A stretch of DNA of 12,218 nucleotides from Deltaproteobacteria bacterium (GTDB taxonomy: Bacteria > Desulfobacterota > Desulfobacteria > Desulfobacterales > JAUVGT01): contig JAUVGT010000114.1 in the NCBI GenBank assembly GCA_030593645.1, positions 1 through 12,218 on the forward strand. Reading direction: 5' to 3'. Shown one piece after another: positions 6,940-12,218 of this stretch (within the stretch, counting starts at the first letter, position 1; each line of letters begins with the position of its first letter). Under the pieces are notes generated by a model. That model searched no databases and was not told where the DNA came from. It was given only the letters and a program-made list of their open reading frames with translations. The translations under genes were made by a program, and so were the position numbers.

Positions 6940-7671
6940 CTACTGATTAAAGGTGCCTTTAAACCATTTAACCGTTTCCGTAATAAATGCTTTCTGGTGC
7001 GCGATGTGACTCATCATGTGATCACCGTTTTTTTGTCGGATCAGTTTTTTGGGTTCACATACCTTGTCATAAATTTCAAGCGCGTTTGAAAACGGTACCA
7101 CCTGGTCTGCGTCACCATGGAATATCAAAATATTGCTGATACCGGTCAGATCGCTTGAAATATCAAATTGAAGGTCAACTTTTCCATTAAAAGCATATGC
7201 AGATTCTGTCGGGAGTTCATCAAAGTCAATAGTCTTATTGATGCGAAGAGGAGCCGCGAAAACAACAAGTGCTTTAATGTCTGCTAACGGTGCCGCGGTA
7301 AGGCCTGCGGCCCCACCCATACTGCTGCCGAAAACCCCAATTTGGTTTCCGGTTTTATTGTTTAATTTAATTGTTTTAATCGCGCTTAATAAATCATTTT
7401 TTCTTGCGTTTAGGGATGCAGCATCATGAAACTTACCCTCGCTTTCACCGCATCCGCGATGATCAAATCTGAAATACGCGATATTGTTTGCGTTGCATTG
7501 ACGTGCCAGTTCAAGCTGTTTTGGAGATTTGCTGCTGCTTATCAGACCGTGAGAACCGATGACTACAGGCGGATGGTTCACTTCCGGCAGGTGGAGAGTG
7601 CCCTTAAGACGAAAACCATCGGACGAAAACGTGATTTCCCTGCAAGCGGTATATGAATTTAATTTAATCAT
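6940..7671 (-). CDS. alpha/beta hydrolase, serine esterase/peptidase-like
   Basis: A 243-residue alpha/beta-hydrolase-fold protein with a complete triad. The nucleophile elbow is GSSMGG (Ser117), the acid lies in HGDADQVVP (Asp189) and the base in GDHMMS (His218). The oxyanion-region motif SHGL (residues 40-43) and the FRFDHRGCGES segment (68-77) place it among small cytosolic esterases and peptidase-like hydrolases of the COG1073/COG1506 type. Substrate cannot be inferred. There is no signal peptide or membrane segment. ATG at 7669-7671 is the only reasonable start, since an in-frame TAA lies 15 bases upstream; no clear Shine-Dalgarno precedes it. It reads in the same direction as the SPFH/AAA-Lon pair but is 116 bp away, so membership in that operon is uncertain. 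Its upstream region abuts the inverted-repeat element at 7741-7943, which may have changed its promoter. Confidence 0.9.
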   Translation of the reverse strand: MIKLNSYTACREITFSSDGFRLKGTLHLPEVNHPPVVIGSHGLISSSKSPKQLELARQCNANNIAYFRFDHRGCGESEGKFHDAASLNARKNDLLSAIKTIKLNNKTGNQIGVFGSSMGGAAGLTAAPLADIKALVVFAAPLRINKTIDFDELPTESAYAFNGKVDLQFDISSDLTGISNILIFHGDADQVVPFSNALEIYDKVCEPKKLIRQKNGDHMMSHIAHQKAFITETVKWFKGTFNQ

Positions 7672-7718
7672 AATTTGATTCTGATTACAAATATTTATTT
7701 CAAAAGAATCATTGAGTT

Positions 7719-7733
7719 TTTGAAACCACTTCT
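7719..7733 (+). repeat. spacer motif TTTGAAACCRCKTCT, copy 3
   Basis: TTTGAAACCACTTCT lies upstream of the hydrolase gene. It runs into the ten-base direct repeat TCTGATCAAT that borders the MITE-like element, so the element may have inserted next to this motif. Confidence 0.45.
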
Positions 7734-7740
7734 GATCAAT

Positions 7741-7943
7741 AGCAATTCTCGGTGAAAAAAGAAAACGTTAGCAGGCTTACTTTAGAGCAGATTATTATCA
7801 TTATTTTTTGTAAAGTTTTAACCGCGTCATGCCGGCGGAGGCCGGTATCCAGTTCGGCCAAACAACAATCTGAATAACGGCCTCCGCCGGTATGACATTC
7901 GGAGTGTGTTTGGTGATTTTTATTACATTCACCGAGAATTGCT
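7741..7943. mobile_element. MITE-like non-coding element with terminal inverted repeats
   Basis: The left end AGCAATTCTCGGTGAA (7741-7756) is a perfect 16-base reverse complement of the right end TTCACCGAGAATTGCT (7928-7943). The ten bases TCTGATCAAT stand directly before the left end (7731-7740) and again one base after the right end (7945-7954), as a target-site duplication would. The 203-bp interior has no credible gene and carries a second, G+C-rich inverted repeat. Size, structure and lack of coding fit a miniature inverted-repeat transposable element moved in trans. A caveat is that the flanking direct repeat contains the palindrome TGATCA, so it could partly belong to an extended inverted repeat instead. 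Confidence 0.6.
7826..7896. repeat. G+C-rich REP-like inverted repeat nested in the element
   Basis: GTCATGCCGGCGGAGGCC (7826-7843) pairs with GGCCTCCGCCGGTATGAC (7879-7896) at 17 of 18 positions, with a 35-nt spacer. It is far more G+C-rich than its surroundings. The left arm followed by GGTATCCAG has the look of the abundant REP-type repeats (GTCATNCCGGC...CCGGNATCCAG) found between genes in many proteobacterial and desulfobacterial genomes. In RNA it would form a long stable hairpin between the two divergent genes. Confidence 0.8.
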
Positions 7944-8081
7944 GTCTGATCAATGATAAGGTTTATATTTTTCTTTTTTTGTGGTAATGAAGCGGCCACT
8001 TGTTAAGGGGCCGTGCAAAAAAATAAGTTTATATTTCAGGCGCACGAGCCATAAGTATCATATTAATTAAGGATGTTATAA

Positions 8082-9470
8082 ATGGCAATTAAAAAAAAAC
8101 AGATTTATGAAGTTAAGATAACCGATATGGCCTTCGGAGGTAAGGGGGTGACAAAGGTGGACGGTTTTACCATATTCGTGGATCAAACTGTACCGATGGA
8201 TCACGCACTGATCCGAATTATTAAGAAAAAAAAGAATTATGCCGAAGCGAAAATTGTGGAGCTGTTGTCTCCTTCACCCTACAGGATCGAAGCGGCATGC
8301 GAATACAGCGGATTTTGCGGAGGTTGTAAGTGGCAATTCATCGAATATGAAAAACAGCTGGAATACAAACGCCAGCATGTTATTGATTCCCTTGAGCATA
8401 TTGGAATGATTAATGATGTTCCGGTTCACCTCACCATCCCGTCAAAAAAAAATACAGAATACAGGAACAAGATGGAATTTTCCTGCTCTGACCGGAGATG
8501 GCTTTTACCGGATGAATTGGGAAATGATGATATTGATACCGGTTTTGCATTGGGGCTGCATGTACCGGGCACTTTTTATAAAGTACTTGACATAAATGCC
8601 TGCCTGCTCCAGTCGAAGCTCGGTAATCGTATACTGAATGACACCCGGGCATTTATGAAACAGTCTTCCGCTCCGGTTTACGGTTTGAGAAGCCATGAGG
8701 GGTTCTGGCGATTTCTGATGTTGAGATATTCAAATTATTTTGATCAGTGGATGGTAAATATGATCACGTCGGCTGAAGATCAAAAGATTGTTCAGCCATT
8801 GGCTGATCTTCTTACCGCGAAATATCCTGAAGTGATATCGGTGGTGAACAACATCACTTCAAGCAAGGCGGGTATTGCGGTCGGTGAATATGAAATATGC
8901 CTGGCAGGTGAAGCGAAGATTACCGACAGGATTGGATCTTTTGATTTTGAAATATCCGCGAACTCATTTTTTCAGACAAACACACTGGGCGCGGAACAAT
9001 TGTACGAAATTGTTAAGAACTATGCGGGATTAACAGGCTCTGAAACGGTTGCTGACCTATACAGCGGAACCGGGACGATTGCTATCTATTTATCAGGCTC
9101 CGCAAAAGAAATAACGGGAATTGAGTGTGTTGAGAGTTCGGTAAAAGACGCGGAAAAAAACTGCGCGAAGAATCATATCTCAAACTGCAGGTTTATCAGG
9201 GGAGATATCGCGGAGTCGATTTCACTGATCACGGAAAAACCGGATGTTCTGGTTATCGATCCGCCAAGGGTTGGGATGCACAAATCGGTTGTGAAACAGA
9301 TCATCGATATGGGAACCGACAGAATTGTATACGTGTCATGCAATCCTTCAACGTTGGCGCGTGATATCAGCTTAATGAAAGATCATTACAATGTCCTGGA
9401 AATACAGCCGGTTGATATGTTTCCGCATACATATCATATCGAAGCGGTGGCAAGACTTGAAAGAAAGTGA
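8082..9470 (+). CDS. rlmD: 23S rRNA (uracil-C5)-methyltransferase, RlmD/RumA type
   Basis: A 462-residue SAM-dependent methyltransferase that should make 5-methyluridine in 23S rRNA (U1939 in E. coli). An N-terminal TRAM RNA-binding domain (~1-62) includes DMAFGGKGV. Cys73, Cys79, Cys82 and Cys174 are the spacing expected for the [4Fe-4S] cluster of RumA. The C-terminal catalytic domain has NSFFQTN (294-300), SAM motif DLYSGTGTIA (325-334), DPPRVGMH (393-400), VSCNPSTLARD with nucleophile Cys420, and a C-terminal HIEAVARLER with the likely general base Glu454. ATG at 8082 has a TAAGGA Shine-Dalgarno (8068-8073) eight bases upstream. Cytosolic. No operon partner precedes it; a 212-bp spacer separates it from feoA. 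Assignment to RlmD rather than another RumA paralogue (for example RlmCD type) rests on the general family pattern and cannot be settled from sequence alone. Confidence 0.93.
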   Translation: MAIKKKQIYEVKITDMAFGGKGVTKVDGFTIFVDQTVPMDHALIRIIKKKKNYAEAKIVELLSPSPYRIEAACEYSGFCGGCKWQFIEYEKQLEYKRQHVIDSLEHIGMINDVPVHLTIPSKKNTEYRNKMEFSCSDRRWLLPDELGNDDIDTGFALGLHVPGTFYKVLDINACLLQSKLGNRILNDTRAFMKQSSAPVYGLRSHEGFWRFLMLRYSNYFDQWMVNMITSAEDQKIVQPLADLLTAKYPEVISVVNNITSSKAGIAVGEYEICLAGEAKITDRIGSFDFEISANSFFQTNTLGAEQLYEIVKNYAGLTGSETVADLYSGTGTIAIYLSGSAKEITGIECVESSVKDAEKNCAKNHISNCRFIRGDIAESISLITEKPDVLVIDPPRVGMHKSVVKQIIDMGTDRIVYVSCNPSTLARDISLMKDHYNVLEIQPVDMFPHTYHIEAVARLERK

Positions 9471-9520
9471 AACAAAAAAAATGATAAATGAAAAGTTGTG
9501 GAAATTTACCTGTTTCAAAT

Positions 9521-9552
9521 GTGATGGAGCGAAGCGAGACCGTCATATTTTT
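9521..9552 (+). terminator. weak candidate terminator after rlmD
   Basis: TGATGG (9522-9527) and CCGTCA (9540-9545) can pair over six base pairs, including one G-U, around a 12-nt loop. TATTTTT follows at 9546-9552. It lies 50 bases after the rlmD stop and before the feoAB promoter, where a terminator is expected. The stem is short, so the call is tentative; the sequence might instead belong to a dispersed intergenic repeat. Confidence 0.35.
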
Positions 9553-9577
9553 ATGTTGGATTTTCCAGGTCAGTCTG

Positions 9578-9606
9578 TTGACAACAGGGGACTGGATAGT
9601 TAGATT
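9578..9606 (+). promoter_or_regulatory. sigma70-like promoter for feoAB with palindrome over the -10
   Basis: A perfect -35 hexamer TTGACA (9578-9583) is followed after exactly 17 bp by TAGATT (9601-9606), which matches TATAAT at four of six positions. Transcription would begin near 9613, about 70 bases before the feoA start. A perfect 10-bp palindrome AGATTAATCT (9602-9611) overlaps the -10, a position typical of a repressor operator. Iron-responsive control by a Fur- or DtxR-type regulator would be expected for feoAB, but the palindrome is not a textbook Fur box. Confidence 0.5.
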
Positions 9607-9682
9607 AATCTTAAAGAATTTAAATAAAACCAGCAGGTTAATGCTAGTATACAGGCATAACCTTCGATTTGGGGAGATAGTG

Positions 9683-9919
9683 ATGGTATTAAGTGAGTTA
9701 AAAGAAGGTCAGACCGCCACAGTCAATCGTATCGGTGGTGACGGCGCTATTCGCAGGAGAATACTTGAAATGGGAATTCTTAAAGGCACGGATATTCATA
9801 TCGAAAAGTATGCGCCCCTAAAAGATCCCCTGGAGTTGATTGTAAAGGGTTATCATGTGTCTCTTCGGGTTAAAGAAGCCGCGCGTATAGAAGTCGATAA
9901 TGTCAGACAGGAAAGATAA
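9683..9919 (+). CDS. feoA: FeoA, ferrous iron transport accessory protein
   Basis: A 78-residue FeoA protein with an SH3-like fold, a small cytosolic partner of the FeoB iron transporter. Recognisable features are LSELKEGQTATV at the start, GGDGAIRRRILEMGI with the conserved R-x-L-x-E/D-M-G-I core, KGTDIHIEKYAPLKDPLEL and a final YHVSLRVKEAARIEV. ATG 9683 is chosen because GGGGAG (9671-9676) stands six bases upstream and because the product then has the normal FeoA length. The frame stays open upstream to base 9488, but that extension would add 65 residues unlike any FeoA and would cross the promoter. The stop (9917-9919) is one base before the proposed feoB TTG start. No separate feoC is visible. 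Confidence 0.93.
   Translation: MVLSELKEGQTATVNRIGGDGAIRRRILEMGILKGTDIHIEKYAPLKDPLELIVKGYHVSLRVKEAARIEVDNVRQER
9909..9915 (+). promoter_or_regulatory. Shine-Dalgarno that selects the TTG start of feoB
   Basis: The purine-rich AGGAAAG in the last codons of feoA ends about five bases before TTG at 9921. The ATG codons at 9900 and 9930 lack a ribosome binding site at normal spacing, so this site argues for the TTG start and for coupling with feoA. Confidence 0.5.
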
Positions 9920-9920
9920 G

Positions 9921-12110
9921 TTGACTAGTATGGCTCAAAAAAGTCTCACCATTGCCCTGGCAGGTAATCCCAATTCGGGGAAAACCACCATATTCAATAA
10001 TATAACCGGGACACGCCAAAAAGTAGGAAACTGGCCGGGTGTAACTGTTGAAAAGAAGGAAGGGGTCATTAAAAAATACGGGTATGATCTGAAAATTATC
10101 GATCTTCCCGGAACATACAGCCTGACCCCTTTTTCGATTGAAGAAATCGTTACCCGGGACTTTATTCTGGAGGAAACACCTGATGTTGTGATCGATATTA
10201 TAGATGCTTCAAACCTGGAAAGGAGTTTATATCTTGCCACACAATTAAGAGAACTCGACTGTAAGGTCTTGTTCGCTCTGAACATGGCGGATATTGCCCA
10301 GGCGAGAGGGGGGAAAATTGATAAGGATAAACTTTCAGAGCTTCTTGCTGTTCCGGTTACCTTTACAGTTGGGAATAAAAGTGAAGGGATTGACGATTTA
10401 ATCAAGATGGCCATTGAAATGGCTGAATCAGAAAGTACTGATTATACAGTGCGCAGGGTTAAATACAGCAATGATATTGAAGACTGCATCGATAAACTGC
10501 AAGCCTTTATCGAAACCAAAATTGGAACTGACCTTTCATATAATCACCGATGGACCGCAATAAAACTGCTTGAAAACGATCAAATCATCAAAGAAAGAAT
10601 TATTCAGAAAACAGGCCAGGCAGGCAGTGATCTGATCAGGTTGAATGAGTCATTGAGACAACACCTGTTGAATCGATTTGATGATGAGCCGGAAATTATC
10701 ATGACCGATGAGAGATACGGTTTTATCGCGGGTATCATAAAAGAAGTCTATACCGGCTCAACCCGGCAGCGGGTTGATATGTCCCGTAATATTGACATGG
10801 TCCTGACCAACCGCTTTGTCGGATTCCCTATTTTTATTTTTTTTATCTGGGCCATGTTTCAGCTGACATTCACTCTCGGTGAATACCCGATGATATGGAT
10901 CGACAGTAGTGTGTCTTTTATTTCCTCAATACTAATGGGGCTTCTTCCGGAGAGCCTGTTCAAGGACCTTCTTATAAACGGGATTATTGCCGGTGTGGGC
11001 AGTGTGATCCTTTTCCTTCCCAATTTCCTCATTTTGTTTTTCTGTATCTCACTATTTGAGGATACCGGCTACATGTCGCGGGCGGCATTTCTAATGGATA
11101 AAATCATGCATCTGATCGGGCTGCACGGAAAATCCTTTATTCCAATGCTTATGGGATTTGGCTGCAATGTACCGGCTGTGATGGCCGCCCGGACCCTTGA
11201 GAGCGAAAGAGATCGAATTTTGACCATTCTGATTACCCCGTTTATGTCCTGCAGTGCCAAACTTCCGGTTTATATCGCCATTGCCGGTGCTTTTTTCAGC
11301 GCGCGGGCCGGCACTGTTATATTTCTTCTGTATCTCACCGGTATTATTGTTTCTATTGTTACCGGACGTTTATTCCGCTCTTTGTTATTGAAAGGCGCTG
11401 ACGCGCCGTTTGTAATGGAACTGCCTCCCTACCGGGTGCCGATGATAAAAAGCCTGGTGATTCACATGTGGGACCGCAGCAAGTTATTTTTGCGAAAAAT
11501 GGGTGGTATTATTCTGATCGGTTCGATTGTAGTCTGGACTTTATCGGCTTTCCCCGACACTATTCAATATTCGATCGATTATGATGGTGAAATTGCCAGG
11601 ATAAAAAATACAATTGAAAATGAAACCGGCAATGATAATGACTCAGTTGAAACGGGACGATTCGTTGAAAAAAATGCCGAGATTACGGTACTGCTAAAAG
11701 CAAAACAAAAGGAAAAAGCTGAAAATTCCTATATGGGGCGTATCGGAAAATTCCTTGCCCCTGTTTTTGATCCGCTGGGTATTGACTGGCGCGGTGGTGT
11801 GGCTATCCTGACCGGATTTGTGGCCAAAGAGATTGTAATCAGCACTTTAGGGATTATTTATAACATCGGGGACGGAACCCAGTCAGAGGATTTTGGGCGA
11901 GCGCTTCGAGAACATGGTATGACTCCGCTTTCAGCGCTTTCGATGATGGTTTTTGTATTGTTATATTTGCCCTGCCTCGCCACAATAGCGATGATTAAAA
12001 AGGAAACCGGTTCATTTAAATGGATGTTTTTCAGTATCTTCTACAGCACTGGAATCGCCTGGATTTCGGCATTTTCTGTTTACCAGGGGGGTAAGTTACT
12101 CGGGTTTTAA
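9921..12110 (+). CDS. feoB: FeoB, ferrous iron transporter with N-terminal G domain
   Basis: A full-length (729-residue) FeoB that imports Fe(II) across the inner membrane. Counting from TTG 9921, the G domain has GNPNSGKT (15-22), NWPGVTVEKKEG (the FeoB G2/switch region), DLPG (61-64) and NMAD (121-124), with a G5-like region near GNKSEGI. A helical GDI-like domain follows. The membrane part starts near residue 296 with FVGFPIFIFFIWAMF and carries the two conserved Gate-type Cys motifs GFGCNVPAVMAARTLE and PFMSCSAKLPVY, followed by WRGGVAILTGFVAKEIVIS and a terminal LPCLATIAM with a third Cys. A hydrophilic loop rich in Glu, Asn and Asp lies between bases ~11570 and 11740. Alternative in-frame starts are ATG 9900, which overlaps feoA by 20 bases, and ATG 9930. 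TTG 9921 is preferred for its Shine-Dalgarno. Identity is certain; only the start is open. Confidence 0.96.
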   Translation: MTSMAQKSLTIALAGNPNSGKTTIFNNITGTRQKVGNWPGVTVEKKEGVIKKYGYDLKIIDLPGTYSLTPFSIEEIVTRDFILEETPDVVIDIIDASNLERSLYLATQLRELDCKVLFALNMADIAQARGGKIDKDKLSELLAVPVTFTVGNKSEGIDDLIKMAIEMAESESTDYTVRRVKYSNDIEDCIDKLQAFIETKIGTDLSYNHRWTAIKLLENDQIIKERIIQKTGQAGSDLIRLNESLRQHLLNRFDDEPEIIMTDERYGFIAGIIKEVYTGSTRQRVDMSRNIDMVLTNRFVGFPIFIFFIWAMFQLTFTLGEYPMIWIDSSVSFISSILMGLLPESLFKDLLINGIIAGVGSVILFLPNFLILFFCISLFEDTGYMSRAAFLMDKIMHLIGLHGKSFIPMLMGFGCNVPAVMAARTLESERDRILTILITPFMSCSAKLPVYIAIAGAFFSARAGTVIFLLYLTGIIVSIVTGRLFRSLLLKGADAPFVMELPPYRVPMIKSLVIHMWDRSKLFLRKMGGIILIGSIVVWTLSAFPDTIQYSIDYDGEIARIKNTIENETGNDNDSVETGRFVEKNAEITVLLKAKQKEKAENSYMGRIGKFLAPVFDPLGIDWRGGVAILTGFVAKEIVISTLGIIYNIGDGTQSEDFGRALREHGMTPLSALSMMVFVLLYLPCLATIAMIKKETGSFKWMFFSIFYSTGIAWISAFSVYQGGKLLGF

Positions 12111-12142
12111 ATGGCGAAAATACAATGTAATAGTGTAAATAT

Positions 12143-12193
12143 GATGGTCTCGTAAAAAGTCCGAATTAGACGGTTTCGTAAAAAGTTCAAATT
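12143..12193. repeat. two-copy direct repeat, period 26 bp, at the right edge
   Basis: GGTCTCGTAAAAAGTCCGAATT (12146-12167 in two overlapping halves, 22 bases) recurs as 12172-12193 with 19 of 22 identities. Each copy is preceded by GAY (12143-12145 and 12169-12171). The shared core is TCGTAAAAAGT. It begins 32 bases after the feoB stop. The following bases to the window end (AAGGCG, then CAAATTTCGTAA) contain another TTTCGTAA, suggesting the array or element continues outside the window. It looks like a dispersed intergenic repeat, not a CRISPR, because there are no unique spacers of uniform length. Confidence 0.7.
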
Positions 12194-12218
12194 CAAGGCG
12201 TGCAAATTTCGTAATCAT

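Larger units (their letters stand above)
7672..8081. other. divergent intergenic region, no gene seen
   Basis: A 410-bp spacer between the divergent hydrolase and rRNA methyltransferase genes. About half is occupied by the inverted-repeat-bounded element at 7741-7943. The remainder is A+T-rich. On the + strand, TATATT at 8030-8035 could serve as a -10 for the methyltransferase gene, but I see no good -35. A short hairpin (CGGCC 7993-7997 with GGCCG 8009-8013, 11-nt loop) is followed by A residues rather than T, so it is not an intrinsic terminator. A minus-strand open frame at 7736-7999 is a read-through of the repeat and is not supported as a gene. Confidence 0.75.

Noticed and set aside
7736..7999. 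Open frame of 87 codons on the minus strand in the divergent spacer
   Set aside because: It runs through the inverted-repeat element and the G+C-rich hairpin, and its composition is that of translated repeat sequence. It has no domain and no ribosome binding site that I could identify.
7993..8013. Hairpin CGGCC/GGCCG before rlmD, considered as a terminator or attenuator
   Set aside because: Only five base pairs, followed by A residues on the + strand and preceded by the T tract on the - strand, so neither direction gives an intrinsic terminator.
9391..9603. Open frame overlapping the end of rlmD and the following spacer
   Set aside because: It starts inside rlmD in another frame and ends in the promoter region, with no recognisable protein pattern.
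9488..9682. In-frame upstream extension of feoA
   Set aside because: The added 65 residues resemble no FeoA, cross the best promoter and the candidate terminator, and the ATG at 9683 has a good Shine-Dalgarno.
12143..12218. Possible start of a CRISPR array
   Set aside because: The units are adjacent with a ~26-bp period and no unique spacers, and there are no cas genes in the window.

Overview
The window reads as chromosomal DNA from a Gram-negative, probably anaerobic bacterium of moderate to low G+C. I infer a Desulfobacterota/Desulfobacterales-like host from the outer-membrane-lipoprotein-like fragment at the left edge, the feoAB pair, the adenine- and thymine-rich spacers and the style of the dispersed intergenic repeats. 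This assignment is inference and was not tested against any database. No phage, IS transposase, tRNA, rRNA or CRISPR array was seen.

Layout. Bases 1-2431 (+ strand) hold the 3' end of a DUF4292/LolB-like lipoprotein gene, a CinA-type gene that lacks the usual N-terminal MoCF domain, and a binuclear-metal amidohydrolase of the imidazolonepropionase/Xaa-Pro dipeptidase type. Bases 2449-7671 (- strand, read right to left) hold an alpha/beta hydrolase, then after 116 bp a tightly coupled two-gene unit: a membrane-anchored SPFH/band-7 protein, and after 4 bp a 1137-residue protein with two AAA+ ATPase modules and a C-terminal Lon-type (S16) protease domain. Bases 7672-8081 form a divergent spacer carrying a roughly 0.2 kb non-coding element with 16-bp terminal inverted repeats, a 10-bp flanking direct repeat and an internal G+C-rich hairpin. 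Bases 8082-12110 (+ strand) hold an RlmD-type 23S rRNA uracil methyltransferase, then a 212-bp leader with a good sigma70-like promoter, then feoA and feoB for ferrous iron uptake. The right edge has a two-copy repeat with a 26-bp period.

How the genes work together. feoA and feoB form one Fe(II) uptake unit, with feoB apparently starting at a TTG that has its own Shine-Dalgarno. The SPFH and AAA-AAA-Lon genes look like one quality-control machine: a membrane scaffold encoded with an ATP-dependent protease, analogous to HflK/HflC with FtsH but built around a Lon protease with tandem AAA modules. This pair is the most interesting content of the window. The remaining genes look like ordinary metabolic or maintenance genes with no evident functional link to it.
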